A stretch of DNA of 64,000 nt from Bdellovibrio sp047344985 (lineage in GTDB: Bacteria; Bdellovibrionota; Bdellovibrionia; Bdellovibrionales; Bdellovibrionaceae): NCBI RefSeq assembly GCF_047344985.1, contig NZ_CP178861.1, positions 2,976,001 through 3,040,000 of the forward strand, in the 5' to 3' direction. A program made the translations under genes and the position numbers. Under the pieces are notes generated by a model, which worked only from the letters and a program-made list of their open reading frames with translations, was not told where the DNA came from and did no database searches. The first letter of the stretch is position 1; every line of letters starts with the position of its first letter. This document shows, piece after piece, positions 51,187 through 61,117 of this stretch.

Positions 51187-52355
51187 TACGCCTTCTCCCC
51201 GGTATAAATACGCGGCACTCTTTCACCGACACTTGTGAGCATTTCCCAAGTGATGGTTTTTGCCTGTTGAGCGAGCTCTTCAGGTGAAAGAAAATTTCCA
51301 TCGGACCCAAAACCAAATAGTGTGACTTCCTGGTCTTTAAAATCTTTGAGATCTTTTCCCTGCACCACATCTGTCACATCCAACATCAGATAGTCCATAC
51401 AAATATTTCCAACCACTGGTACGCGTTGCCCTGCAAAGAGCACATGTCCTTGATTAGAAAGAATTCGATGATATCCATCTGCATAACCAATAGGTACAAC
51501 GGCAATCACAGAGTCTCTTTGCGCTTTCCATGTTCCACTGTAGGAAACAGTTTCTCCGGCTTTGATTTGACGGTATGTTCCCACTTGCGATTTCAAACTC
51601 ATCACAGGTTTTAAATCACAGATGTTTTTGTCCGCTAATGGATTATAGCCATAAATCATCAGGCCCGGTCGCATTCCCCACTCTTGCAATACCAAAGGAT
51701 GGTTCTGCGGAAGTCCTTTTTTTTGTAAAGCAAGCAAACTCAGAATTCCGGCGCTGTTGAGGGAATGACTGAAGATATTGAACGGTTTAAAAACTTCGCT
51801 CACGTGATGAAGCTTATGAAGTTGTTCAGCACTGTGCCCGTTTTCAGAAACGGCGTCTTCACCATTAAACAAATGAGTCACAAGAGCTTTCAAACGTATT
51901 TTTTTATTTTGCCACAAACGCTCAAAAAGTTTTTGCGCTTCTTCTGGACGGAACCCCAAACGATTCATGCCCGTATCAAATTTTAAATGAATACCCACAG
52001 GTGAAGCTGCAACAGCTTCAAGGTGCTCGATATGTTCCCAAGTGCTCACCACCGGCGTCATACCGTATTGAATAATTTTTTCTGCACCTTCGCGATCAAA
52101 GCCGCGGAAGATTAAGATCTCGGCCTTCACTCCGGAATCACGAAGCAAAAGACCTTCTTCGATCAAACACACGCCCAGGTGTTTGATTCCTTTTTTTTCC
52201 AGAAAAAGTGCCAATTGCGCGTCACCATGCCCGTAGGCATTGGCCTTCACCATAGGACAAAGGAATCTATTCGGAAATGCTTCCTGCAGCACACGAATAT
52301 TGTGTGCTAAATGATCTAAATTAATTTCCGCAAAAGTGCGACGGTACATTTCCAT
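51186..52355 (-). CDS. alr: Alanine racemase
   Basis: The PLP-binding lysine is in MVKANAYGHGD (near residue 38), followed by the barrel motifs HLKFDTGMNRLGF (near 131-143) and SHSLNSAGI. The C-terminal domain contains VPIGYADGYHR with the second catalytic tyrosine (near 276) and GNICMDYLMLD (near 322-332). It makes D-alanine for peptidoglycan. It heads the mla part of the operon, so cell-wall precursor supply and lipid transport may be coregulated. ATG 52355 or 52349 are both possible. Confidence 0.95.
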   Translation of the reverse strand: MEMYRRTFAEINLDHLAHNIRVLQEAFPNRFLCPMVKANAYGHGDAQLALFLEKKGIKHLGVCLIEEGLLLRDSGVKAEILIFRGFDREGAEKIIQYGMTPVVSTWEHIEHLEAVAASPVGIHLKFDTGMNRLGFRPEEAQKLFERLWQNKKIRLKALVTHLFNGEDAVSENGHSAEQLHKLHHVSEVFKPFNIFSHSLNSAGILSLLALQKKGLPQNHPLVLQEWGMRPGLMIYGYNPLADKNICDLKPVMSLKSQVGTYRQIKAGETVSYSGTWKAQRDSVIAVVPIGYADGYHRILSNQGHVLFAGQRVPVVGNICMDYLMLDVTDVVQGKDLKDFKDQEVTLFGFGSDGNFLSPEELAQQAKTITWEMLTSVGERVPRIYTGEKA

Positions 52356-52381
52356 TAAAATCTAATTTCCCGTTCTGCTGT

Positions 52382-53875
52382 CTACTCCGCAGGAACTTCA
52401 AACTCAGGTCGGTGAGTTTCAGGTGCCTTATAGAGACAGATTTTATTTCCACCTTTATCAGTGATGTGCAACAACGCTTTGGTCGCCGACTCATCCAACG
52501 TCTTCGCTGAGTCGCAAAGAGACGGATATTCACTGATTCCCAGACTGACAGAAACCTTCATTCCATTATCCATAAACGACGTGCCTTCGATAATTCGGCG
52601 CAGGCGTTCTGCACGTAAGGCAGCGCCTTTTTTCGGACAGTGAGGCAAGATCATCGCCATTTCATTGGCCGCCGTTCTGCAAGTCACATCGTTGGTTCTG
52701 CTAGTCTTAGTGATGATCGTTGCGACTGATTTTAGCAACTCATCTTTCACCGCTTCGCCTAAAGACGACTCAATCTCATAAATATCGTCCAGGGCCACTT
52801 TCACAACCGAGATCGGTTGCTTCAAGCGACGTGCGCGCGACACTTCATCACCCAAGACTTTGTGATAGTAATTGCGATTGAAAAGCTCAGTGACGAAGTC
52901 TTGCACTTCCAACGAGTCTACTTTTTTCTCCAAAGCAAAATTCACGTAACAAAGGGACATCAAAGTGAATTCTTCATTGAGAGTGGCAATCTCACCCGAG
53001 GTTAAACTGCCCGAGTAAACAAAGAGACCTTCCAAAGCATTATGCGCATACAAGGGCAAAGCTTTCGGAGGATTGAATTTGAAAGCCTCAATAAGCATAT
53101 CTGAGAAACGCACCGGCAAAAGACCCATCGCCATTTGCGCGCTGAGATCTTTCATGTCGTTCGACTCAAGCTGAACACCGACACCTTGAATATCAGATGC
53201 TGGAATTCCTTGCGCATGGGTCGCCACAAAGGAGCGCACCGAAGGAAGGAATTTAAAATATACGCAAAGTGTGCCTGCTTGAAGATGATTCAAATATTTT
53301 TGAATCAGGTCTTCTTTGCTTTGAGCGGTACGATACTCCGTGATTCGCATCGCGATGGATGGAGTCACGACTTTTTCCGCTTCCACTTTCTTCATGCTTG
53401 TCACAGCAGCTGAATGAATCTCTTCCATTTTTTCTTTTGTGGAATTGAGATCCTCAAAAAGCTGCTCATTTTGATAAGTCAGATAAATTTTTTCGCAGGC
53501 ACGATCGACGGACCAAACAATGCGCGACTCTAGGGCCGCTTTTTCGTCAGAAATCACATCCACAAAACCGTGGCTGTTGTATTGAGCTAAAATATCAAAC
53601 TGACCCACAGAAGAAATCGCGATGAAGCGAATCTCATCATTGATTTCTCGAACCAGAGTTACAAAGTCACTTAACGATCCGGCCAACGCCGCCGTTGAGA
53701 ATACCAAAAGATGCGGAGGATTCTCACGCAGTCTTTGATCTAAAGTTTCGGGATCTTGAAAGTAATAAGCATCATAGCCGGCTTGCGAAAGGTATACTTT
53801 CGCAGAGGCCCCCAGATCCACGTCTGTGGTGAATACATAAACTGTAAACTGAGAACTATAATCGCGAATGTTCAA
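52382..53875 (-). CDS. Degenerate GGDEF protein with an N-terminal receiver-like domain
   Basis: Residues 10-125 look like a receiver-type fold (VYVFTTDVDLG, ENPPHLLVFSTAALAGSL). A central 200-residue region resembles a GAF-like sensor. The C-terminal domain (about 330-490) is a diguanylate-cyclase fold, with FVTELFNRNYYHKVLGDEV at its start, but the GGDEF loop reads AANEM near residue 405 and so should not make c-di-GMP. It could act as a binding or scaffold domain. The start codon is TTG 53875, right after the kinase stop, with a GAGG ribosome binding site 5 nt away, so kinase and GGDEF are coupled. Confidence 0.8.
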   Translation of the reverse strand: MNIRDYSSQFTVYVFTTDVDLGASAKVYLSQAGYDAYYFQDPETLDQRLRENPPHLLVFSTAALAGSLSDFVTLVREINDEIRFIAISSVGQFDILAQYNSHGFVDVISDEKAALESRIVWSVDRACEKIYLTYQNEQLFEDLNSTKEKMEEIHSAAVTSMKKVEAEKVVTPSIAMRITEYRTAQSKEDLIQKYLNHLQAGTLCVYFKFLPSVRSFVATHAQGIPASDIQGVGVQLESNDMKDLSAQMAMGLLPVRFSDMLIEAFKFNPPKALPLYAHNALEGLFVYSGSLTSGEIATLNEEFTLMSLCYVNFALEKKVDSLEVQDFVTELFNRNYYHKVLGDEVSRARRLKQPISVVKVALDDIYEIESSLGEAVKDELLKSVATIITKTSRTNDVTCRTAANEMAMILPHCPKKGAALRAERLRRIIEGTSFMDNGMKVSVSLGISEYPSLCDSAKTLDESATKALLHITDKGGNKICLYKAPETHRPEFEVPAE

Positions 53876-56185
53876 TTAAATCCTCTTTCCAGGTCGACGA
53901 ATCTCAACGTGATAACCATCTAGCTTCGAAGTTTTTTGTTTTGCGGGTCCTTTGGGTGGAGCAACGAAATTGACCGGAGTTAATTCGTCGTCCATCGTCG
54001 CAAGTTCTTCACCTGTAGGAGTTCCTAAATTTGCGGCCGCAGCAACCACTGGCGCAACTGTCACTTCCTCAACAACAGGGGTTTCTACAACTTGAACAGC
54101 CGGAGCGGCTTTGGCTTTCGGAGTTTCTCCTAAGAAACCATCAATGAACGTCAATTCATCATCGTTAAACAGGCTTACAGGCTCTGATTTTTTTGCCGGA
54201 GCTGTAGGCGCCTGCGCCAGTGACGGTGGCGCATTCGGTGGTGGTGGAATATTTGGTTTCACAGGTTCCGCGGGAGCTTCCACAACAGGAGTTGAAGCCA
54301 CTACGGTCGGCATTTCCGTTTCAGGCTCTGAAGTTTCAACCGCATCGTGAACGGGCGTTGCTTCCGGAAGTTCTAAAAGATTGTCGATGTTCACATCCAA
54401 TGGCGATGGAGGCGGTGTTTGTGCGCGCACTTCGGCAAACTGGAATTCCGCCTCTTCGCGATGAACAGATTCTTCTTTCAACTGAGGCAACTCTGGAGAA
54501 ATCATGACTACTTCTTCCTTTACTTCAGGCGCTTTCAACACAGCTTGTGTTTGCAGTTTTCTAAAGAGCACAATCATCTTCGTTCCTTGACCGCGCTGTG
54601 ATTCCACACGAACTTCGGCATTGTGTTCTTTTAAAATTCCAAACGCCACGGAAAGACCTAAGCCCATGTGATTATGGAAAGAACGAGTCGTAAAGAAAGG
54701 ATCAAAGATTTTTTCTACGTTCGCGGCTTCAATGCCCTCACCGGAATCTTCAATCACCATGTGAATGCCTTCAGCATCTTCAAACAAATCCACTTTCACT
54801 TCTTTTTTCGCCATGCGCTCCATGGCTTCCACAGAATTTTGCAGAATGTTTGTCATGGCACGAATTATTGCATCGACGTGAAGATCAATCGCTGAAGTGT
54901 CTTGAATGTTTTTCGTAAGCTTCACGCCTTTTTGAGCGAAGAGTGGCTCCAGACCTTTCAGCGCTTTTACCAAAGGACCTTCCACTTTCATGGAATTCTT
55001 TTCTTTCACTTCTTCGCCGGCGTAGCCCAAAAGTTTATCTAGAATTCCGCGGGCAGCTCTGGTTTCGCGAATGATAGAATCCGTGCTTTGCGTGACGTCT
55101 TCACCTGGTTCTTTGGCAAGAATCATTTGCGAATAACCAAGAATTGAAGCCAAAGGTCCGCGCATTTCATGGGCAAGAGCTGAAGCCACGCGCATCGAAG
55201 CTTCGACTTTTTCTTTTTGCGCCACTTCAGGATCCAGAGCGATCACTTTTTCTGAAACGGCTGGAGCCGCTGGTTTTGCCTTGGCTTCTGCAAGTTCTGT
55301 TTCAAGTTTATCGATTTGTTTTTCGGTAGGAACGATGATGAGCAAAGAGCCTGCGATTCCGACAAGAGCCAACCCACAACCCATCAACAAAAATTGCCAC
55401 CAAAGACCTGTGCGGCCTTTCATGGTTTCACTCAAAGGTGCCGAGCTTAGGACTAACAAATTACTTTGCGGAACCATTTCATACATTCCGTAAAGATCGC
55501 CGCTTTTCAGTTTGTAAGTGTTGCTTCCGTGCGAAGAACCACTTTGCTGGGCATCTTTGAAAACAGGATCATCACGCATCACCGTCCCCAAGTATTCAGG
55601 CACGGAGTGGCCGACCGTCAGACCTGTTGATGTCACGATCGAAAAAGAACTCAACGCGCCTCTTTGCGCATCAATCAATGATTGAAATACTTCACCCGAA
55701 CCGATGAGCGCGTAAGCTTTGTTTCCCTCTAAGAAAACCAAAGCCACATAGCGACCGTGTTGAGAATCTTGAAAAGGTTTTACATAAAAACGCAAATCAG
55801 AAGTGCGCCCCGCGATGGAACCCACTGCGGATTTCACGAACTCTTTTGTCCAATTGGCTGCTTTAGAATTTTCTTTAGTTAATAAAACTTGCGGTTCAAG
55901 ATTTGAACCACTCACGGAAAAAGACGCCGCCGCATAGTAAGGCGCCAATGAATTCCAATTCAATTTTCCTTTTTGGAAATTATCCGCGCTGAAAGTAGAA
56001 ACAACTCTTTGCAAAGATTTAAGTTCCGTTGCTAAAGAGCGGTTCATGGCACCAAGCTGAGTGCGCGTTTGCGCCTCCACCCAACTCATTCGGTCGCCAT
56101 ACACAAAGCTGTCTGTGCGCCATAAAACTGCGCCAATAAATACGGCTGCAACGGCAACTAAAACGGCGATGAGTTTTACTTTCAT
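53876..56185 (-). CDS. Membrane sensor histidine kinase with a proline-rich C-terminal tail
   Basis: The order is a transmembrane helix (5-22), a periplasmic sensor region (about 25-265) with a YGMYEMV stretch, a second transmembrane helix (about 270-290), HisKA with the phospho-acceptor in ALAHEMRGPLAS (near 337), and the HATPase with TNILQNSVEAM, DSGEGIEAANVEKIFDPFF and GLGLSVAFGI. After about residue 565 a 200-residue tail rich in proline, glutamate and valine follows, possibly a docking or GYF-binding tail. The gene is first in the long minus-strand operon and has no receiver of its own besides the downstream GGDEF protein. Confidence 0.9.
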   Translation of the reverse strand: MKVKLIAVLVAVAAVFIGAVLWRTDSFVYGDRMSWVEAQTRTQLGAMNRSLATELKSLQRVVSTFSADNFQKGKLNWNSLAPYYAAASFSVSGSNLEPQVLLTKENSKAANWTKEFVKSAVGSIAGRTSDLRFYVKPFQDSQHGRYVALVFLEGNKAYALIGSGEVFQSLIDAQRGALSSFSIVTSTGLTVGHSVPEYLGTVMRDDPVFKDAQQSGSSHGSNTYKLKSGDLYGMYEMVPQSNLLVLSSAPLSETMKGRTGLWWQFLLMGCGLALVGIAGSLLIIVPTEKQIDKLETELAEAKAKPAAPAVSEKVIALDPEVAQKEKVEASMRVASALAHEMRGPLASILGYSQMILAKEPGEDVTQSTDSIIRETRAARGILDKLLGYAGEEVKEKNSMKVEGPLVKALKGLEPLFAQKGVKLTKNIQDTSAIDLHVDAIIRAMTNILQNSVEAMERMAKKEVKVDLFEDAEGIHMVIEDSGEGIEAANVEKIFDPFFTTRSFHNHMGLGLSVAFGILKEHNAEVRVESQRGQGTKMIVLFRKLQTQAVLKAPEVKEEVVMISPELPQLKEESVHREEAEFQFAEVRAQTPPPSPLDVNIDNLLELPEATPVHDAVETSEPETEMPTVVASTPVVEAPAEPVKPNIPPPPNAPPSLAQAPTAPAKKSEPVSLFNDDELTFIDGFLGETPKAKAAPAVQVVETPVVEEVTVAPVVAAAANLGTPTGEELATMDDELTPVNFVAPPKGPAKQKTSKLDGYHVEIRRPGKRI

Positions 56186-56346
56186 TAAACAAGTCCCTCC
56201 GTGAACTGCTTCAGCCTCCGCGCCCTGCGCTCCGGCTCTGCCGGCATCCGCCGAACCCCATTGATATTATTGTAGTTTTAGAAAGTGATAAGATGCAAGT
56301 AAGAGTCCTTTGCAAATGCCATTAAAAGGAGTAGAAGATCCTCACT

Positions 56347-57960
56347 ATGAGTACTCATCGTTCCGATGTTTTGATTGTTGGTTCCGGCACTGCCGGGTTG
56401 GCTTTGGCCCTCAAACTTTCCTCGCAAGGAAAAGTGATTGTTCTTGCGAAAGAAACTGCAGGAGGGACGAACTCCGCGATGGCCCAAGGCGGGATCTCGG
56501 CGGTGATGTCGGAGGAAGACAGTTTTGAGTCTCACATTCAGGATACTTTGGTAGCTGGAGCAGGCCTCTGCAAAGAAACTGTCGTCAGGAACTATGTCGA
56601 GCAAGCCCCTGATCGCATTCAAGATTTGATAAACTGGGGCGTTCATTTTGATGTTCGCAAACGCGGATCTGAGGAAACTAACGAAATTGATTTGACGCGC
56701 GAAGGCGGACACAGCTTCCGTCGCATTCTTCACTTCGAAGACCAAACGGGTTTGGAAATTCATCGCACTCTTTTGGCTCGCGTTCGCGAAAATCCAAACA
56801 TTGTTTTGATGGAGCGTTTCTACGCGATCGACTTGATTGTAAACAAAGAAGTCGACGCTGAGGACATGGATCCTGTTCAATGTATCGGTTGTTATGCCCT
56901 CAATAAAAATGATAACGAGGTGCATACATTTTTAGCAAAGAACACCATTCTTGCGACCGGTGGTGCTGGCAAAGTTTATCTTTACACTTCCAATTGGAGT
57001 GGCGCGACCGGTGATGGAATCGCGATGGCCTACCGAGTGGGTGCACGCATTGCGAACCTGGAGTTCATGCAGTTCCATCCCACTTGCCTTTTCCACCGTG
57101 AGTCCCGCAATTTTTTAATTTCAGAAGCTTTGCGCGGTGAGGGCGGCGTTCTTATCGACAGCAAAGGCAATGCTTTCATGTCGAAGTATCACAAACTCGG
57201 CTCGCTAGCTCCTCGCGATGTCGTCGCTCGTTCGATCGATAACGAGATGAAAAAAACCGGAGCGGAATGTGTCTACCTGGACATGACGAAACTTGATCGC
57301 GAGTTTTTAAAAAATCGTTTTCCGACTATCTTTAATAAATGTCTTGAGTACGGCATCGACATGAGTGCGCAACCTATTCCGGTGGTTCCCGCAGCTCACT
57401 ACCTGTGCGGCGGAGTGATGACCGATTTGAATGGACGCACCGATGTTCCAGGCTTGTGGGCGATTGGCGAAACGGCATGCACGGGTCTTCACGGCGCAAA
57501 TCGTTTGGCCTCCAACTCACTTTTGGAATGCCTGACGATGGCACACAATTGCTCTGAAGAAATCAAAACTCATTGGGCTAGTTACGAGTTTTTCAAAAAA
57601 GAACCGAAGCCCTGGACTCACCCGCAAGAATCCAACGATGACGAGATGATCGTTATCAATCACATGTGGGACGAGATTCGCCGCCTGATGTGGAACTACA
57701 TGGGCATTCTTCGCTCTAACAAACGTCTGGAACGAGCACAGCACCGTCTTAAGAATATTCTTTCTGAAACAAAAGAATATTACTCCAACATGAAAATCCA
57801 TTCGGACATTTTGGAGTTGCGTAACATTGCCATTGTGGCCGATTTGTCCGTTGAGTGCGCCTTGCGCCGCCATGAATCGCGAGGCATTCACTATAACATC
57901 GACTATCCGGAAAAGAGCCAGCAACCTCACGATACAATCGTGGTCCGGGGCCTGATTTGA
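56347..57960 (+). CDS. nadB: L-aspartate oxidase
   Basis: The FAD-binding start DVLIVGSGTAGLALALKLSS (near 7-26), GGTNSAMAQGGISAV (near 39-53), REGGHSFRRILHFEDQTG (near 118-135), and HGANRLASNSLLEC (near 383-396) identify NadB. It oxidises aspartate to iminoaspartate in NAD synthesis. The best ribosome-binding sequence (AAGGAG at 56326-56331) is 15 nt from ATG 56347, rather far. nadA and nadC are not in the window. The protein is 537 residues, normal for the family. Confidence 0.93.
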   Translation: MSTHRSDVLIVGSGTAGLALALKLSSQGKVIVLAKETAGGTNSAMAQGGISAVMSEEDSFESHIQDTLVAGAGLCKETVVRNYVEQAPDRIQDLINWGVHFDVRKRGSEETNEIDLTREGGHSFRRILHFEDQTGLEIHRTLLARVRENPNIVLMERFYAIDLIVNKEVDAEDMDPVQCIGCYALNKNDNEVHTFLAKNTILATGGAGKVYLYTSNWSGATGDGIAMAYRVGARIANLEFMQFHPTCLFHRESRNFLISEALRGEGGVLIDSKGNAFMSKYHKLGSLAPRDVVARSIDNEMKKTGAECVYLDMTKLDREFLKNRFPTIFNKCLEYGIDMSAQPIPVVPAAHYLCGGVMTDLNGRTDVPGLWAIGETACTGLHGANRLASNSLLECLTMAHNCSEEIKTHWASYEFFKKEPKPWTHPQESNDDEMIVINHMWDEIRRLMWNYMGILRSNKRLERAQHRLKNILSETKEYYSNMKIHSDILELRNIAIVADLSVECALRRHESRGIHYNIDYPEKSQQPHDTIVVRGLI

Positions 57961-57999
57961 CTTGCGCCGTGAGAGCACTCACGGCAAGCTAAACTCAGT

Positions 58000-58851
58000 A
58001 TGTACAAAAGATCAGAAGGTTTCTTTAAAGGTTATCAAGACATCAATTTGTTCTTTCAACTTTGGGAAAATCCCGAAGCGCAGGGAACGATCATCATCAC
58101 TCACGGTCACGGTGAACATTCTGAATCCTACAGCCGCTTGGTGAAAGCATTTGAAAACGACAAGTGGAGTTTTTACGCGTGGGATTTGCGCGGTCACGGT
58201 CGCTCTGAAGGACGTCGTGGTTATGTAGCAGAATTTGATGACTACTGCCGCGATTACAAAATCTTCCTAGACATGGTGATGAAAGAAGAAAAGGTTCGGA
58301 AAGGACCTGTGATCTTATTCTGTCACTCGATGGGTGCCTTGGTTGAGTTAAAAACTTTATTGCGTAATTCAGATATCAACTACACAGGCTTGATTGTCAG
58401 CTCCCCGCTTTTGGGACTTTCAGTTCCAGTTCCTTTGTACAAATCCAAAGCGGCAACTATTTTCAATAAAATTCTTCCGCAAATCACGATGGGGAACGAG
58501 CTTAAAAACGAAATGCTCACTCGCGATCCGGATGTGATTCGTGAATTTGAACAAGATGCTCTTCGCCACACGCGTGTGTCGCCAGGAGCTTTCTTGGGCT
58601 TTTTGGATTCATTTGATTTTGTTCGCCCTCGCGCTAATCATATCACAAAACCGGCGCTGTTTATTATTGCAGAAAACGATGAGGTCGTGAGTTCTTCAGA
58701 AGCTAAAACTTTCTATGATAAATTAGGAAGTGCGCAAAAAGAGATTTACATCTATCCGAATGCAAAACATGAGTTGATCAACGACATCATCCGCAACACC
58801 GTTTTTGCTGATATCAAAAAGTTCCTTGATGGTTTTTTGGAGTCTAAATAA
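58000..58851 (+). CDS. Alpha/beta hydrolase, lysophospholipase/monoacylglycerol-lipase type
   Basis: The oxyanion loop THGHGEHSESY (near 33-43) and WDLRGHGRSEGRRGYV (near 64-79) are typical of the PldB/MGL group. The nucleophile elbow reads CHSMGA (Ser near 109), and the Asp and His are likely in ENDEVV (near 227) and AKHELIND (near 255-262). It probably hydrolyses lysophospholipids or monoacylglycerols; for a predator this could act on prey lipids. No signal peptide is seen. The stop overlaps the next start (TAATG). Confidence 0.87.
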   Translation: MYKRSEGFFKGYQDINLFFQLWENPEAQGTIIITHGHGEHSESYSRLVKAFENDKWSFYAWDLRGHGRSEGRRGYVAEFDDYCRDYKIFLDMVMKEEKVRKGPVILFCHSMGALVELKTLLRNSDINYTGLIVSSPLLGLSVPVPLYKSKAATIFNKILPQITMGNELKNEMLTRDPDVIREFEQDALRHTRVSPGAFLGFLDSFDFVRPRANHITKPALFIIAENDEVVSSSEAKTFYDKLGSAQKEIYIYPNAKHELINDIIRNTVFADIKKFLDGFLESK

Positions 58852-59432
58852 TGAAATATCTTTTAGGTCTTTTCTTAGTTCTTACAGCTTGCGCTTCTTA
58901 TGAGGTGACTCCTGCCGGCCACACAATGCCGACGACAGGCGACTACATGAGCATCATCGAAAAGCATTCAGATAAAGTGCGCCGCTATTCTGGTTTTTAC
59001 AATACGTTAGATATGGAAGCGACAGTCATCAACTCAGAAGTGGCAGCGGCTCAACTGCAACAGGGCGCCATGCTTTACCAATGGGACGAAAAAAGATTCG
59101 CTGAAGAAAAAACAAACTACGAAAATCGCCTGAGCAAAGAAACAGAAGTTTTCTTGAGCTTCTACACTCCTGAAAGAAAAAACGACGATCTTTTCAAAGC
59201 CAATACGATGTGGAAGATTTTCTTGGATGTTGATGGCAAACGCTACGAAGGAAAGGCGAAGAAAATCAAATTACAGTTGGCGGAGATCGAAGGGCTTTAT
59301 CCTTATCACAACCGCTTCTACACGCCTTATTCCGTGATCTTCCCGGTGCCTATGCGCTCTATCGAAGGCAAACCTTTGAAGATGACAATCACGGGCGCCG
59401 TGGGCTCCGGAGTTCTTGAATTTAAACCTTAA
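58851..59432 (+). CDS. Lipoprotein of unknown function
   Basis: The signal peptide ends in a lipobox (LVLTAC, near residue 14). The 180-residue mature part includes a helical region (MEATVINSEVAAAQLQQGAM) and a beta-rich C-terminal half (KIFLDVDGKRYEGKAKKI). No family is recognised. It is coupled to the hydrolase gene by TAATG. Its 3' end overlaps the convergent SBP gene by 4 bp. Confidence 0.75.
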   Translation: MKYLLGLFLVLTACASYEVTPAGHTMPTTGDYMSIIEKHSDKVRRYSGFYNTLDMEATVINSEVAAAQLQQGAMLYQWDEKRFAEEKTNYENRLSKETEVFLSFYTPERKNDDLFKANTMWKIFLDVDGKRYEGKAKKIKLQLAEIEGLYPYHNRFYTPYSVIFPVPMRSIEGKPLKMTITGAVGSGVLEFKP

Positions 59433-60244
59433 TTTTGTAAGCGGTGAAGAGCTTCTTCTTCGCTCATGTATTTTGAAAAGACGCGAAGGAAACTTCCGTC
59501 TTTTTTCATTTCAGCCAAAGCCTTTTCAAAAGACTGTTTCTCAGCGGCACTTACACGGCGCTTAGAAAGATAAAGTCCAACTTGGACCTTTTTGGAAAGA
59601 TCCACGACTTTTTCAACCTGATCTTCCATCTTCTGTTTCTTTGTATGATAAGAAGTCACTAACGCTGAAAACAGTACGGCCTGCACCCGTCCTTCTTTTA
59701 AAAGTCGAAAAGCAATATCCGGAGTCGGAACACCCACCAAACGGGAGGCTTTCAAAAGACGAGTCTCTTCACTTTCTGAAATCACGGACCTATTGCCGAT
59801 CATATAGGCAAATTTGATTTTTTCATCGTTCAAATAGTCTTCGATTTTTTTCCCACGAGCGAAAACTTTCTTTGCTACGGTCAATTCGCGCTGACTGTTA
59901 TAAAATGGGATAAAATCTCCACCCGTTTCATATTCAGACGATTTCACCATCAAGGCCAGAACGTCGACGCGGCCGTGATTGATTTGATCAACCGCAGAAG
60001 GTCTTGGCAGTTCCGACTCGATAAACTGACAACCCATTTTATCTTTAATGATCACGATAAGGTCGTGAGCCAACCCCTGAAGGCGGCCGTTCTCTCTATA
60101 GGCAAAGGGCTCAAAATTATTCAGCCCTACTAAAAAACGTCTTTCGCAAGTGTTCTTCGTTCCTTTTTCTTGCAGCTGGGCCGGTACCTGCTGAGCAAGT
60201 ACACCGAGAAATAAAAATAAGATAAGAGAGCGAAAGAATAACAT
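59429..60244 (-). CDS. Periplasmic solute-binding protein (SBP_bac_3-like)
   Basis: A signal peptide (residues 1-20) is followed by an amino-acid-type binding fold: FLVGLNNFEPFAYRENGRLQG (near 38-58), a KIKFAYMIGNRSVISESEE stretch near 142-160 and VQAVLFSALVTSYHTKK near 188-204. There is no permease or ATPase nearby, so it is either an orphan binding protein or a sensor. ATG 60244 begins the gene. Its 3' end overlaps the lipoprotein gene. Confidence 0.8.
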   Translation of the reverse strand: MLFFRSLILFLFLGVLAQQVPAQLQEKGTKNTCERRFLVGLNNFEPFAYRENGRLQGLAHDLIVIIKDKMGCQFIESELPRPSAVDQINHGRVDVLALMVKSSEYETGGDFIPFYNSQRELTVAKKVFARGKKIEDYLNDEKIKFAYMIGNRSVISESEETRLLKASRLVGVPTPDIAFRLLKEGRVQAVLFSALVTSYHTKKQKMEDQVEKVVDLSKKVQVGLYLSKRRVSAAEKQSFEKALAEMKKDGSFLRVFSKYMSEEEALHRLQN

Positions 60245-60333
60245 CGTTGATCCTTGCCCTCTTTCTCGGAATATTGCTTAGTAGAATAAAGCACTCTTAC
60301 CGGAAAGTAAGATTCACATTTTACATGTTCGCC

Positions 60334-61110
60334 CTAGGATCTTTTAAAGCGGCGAGCGACTTCAATCTCAAAAAGAGGCTTCGCAAATTTAGCGATTTTT
60401 AAGCCGACACCCGTTAGCCCCGATGGCTCCATGTCAGCTAAATCATGAAGAATCGCATCGCGAATCATCTGCGCATATTTTGCAGGTGAAATAGCTTCGT
60501 TCGGAATCTGGAAATTTTTAGAATAAAGAGTTTCAATTTCATCAAACATACGCGTCTTAATTCCGGGAGTTACAAGAAGAAGCGTCGTCACACCCGTGTC
60601 TTTCAACTCCATGCGAATGCAGTCTGTGAAAGCAGCGACGGCGGCTTTGGATGCGGCGTATGTGGAAGCGCAAGGAAAATGCATGAAAGCGGAAACGCTG
60701 GAATTATTAATAATTTTCCCACGCTTTCGTTGCAACATTCCTGGCAAAACGCCGTGGGTAAGGTGAATGAGCGCATTCACATTTACTTGCAACATTTTAT
60801 AAATATCATCCATGGGCTGATCTTCAATCAAACCGCCCGTGAGCATGCCGGCGTTATTAAACAAAATATCTACAGGCGTGTCTTTCAGACGTTGAACTAA
60901 GTCCTCAACCCCACCACGTGTTGAAAGATCGGCATCCCATACCGTGACTGATTTCGCACCGGCGTTTTCCATTTCTTTGATAATGTCGCCATCGGATTTT
61001 CTTAAAACCAAATGCAAATGAGCTTTGTCTTCCGCGCACATTTTTGCGAAAGCTTTACCGATTCCACGACTGGCGCCCGTTACTAAGACATGACGATTTA
61101 CAATCTCCAT
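60334..61110 (-). CDS. Short-chain dehydrogenase/reductase
   Basis: Classical SDR landmarks: VTGASRGIGKAF (near 10-21, NAD(P)-binding), LFNNAGM (near 85-91), NNSSVSAF (near 135-142, catalytic Ser) and YAASKAAV (near 151-158, catalytic Tyr and Lys). At 258 residues it fits a classical SDR. The cofactor preference and substrate are unknown. It lies 7 bp after the RNase H gene on the same strand, so the two are cotranscribed. Confidence 0.9.
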   Translation of the reverse strand: MEIVNRHVLVTGASRGIGKAFAKMCAEDKAHLHLVLRKSDGDIIKEMENAGAKSVTVWDADLSTRGGVEDLVQRLKDTPVDILFNNAGMLTGGLIEDQPMDDIYKMLQVNVNALIHLTHGVLPGMLQRKRGKIINNSSVSAFMHFPCASTYAASKAAVAAFTDCIRMELKDTGVTTLLLVTPGIKTRMFDEIETLYSKNFQIPNEAISPAKYAQMIRDAILHDLADMEPSGLTGVGLKIAKFAKPLFEIEVARRFKRS

Positions 61111-61117
61111 GGCGTGC

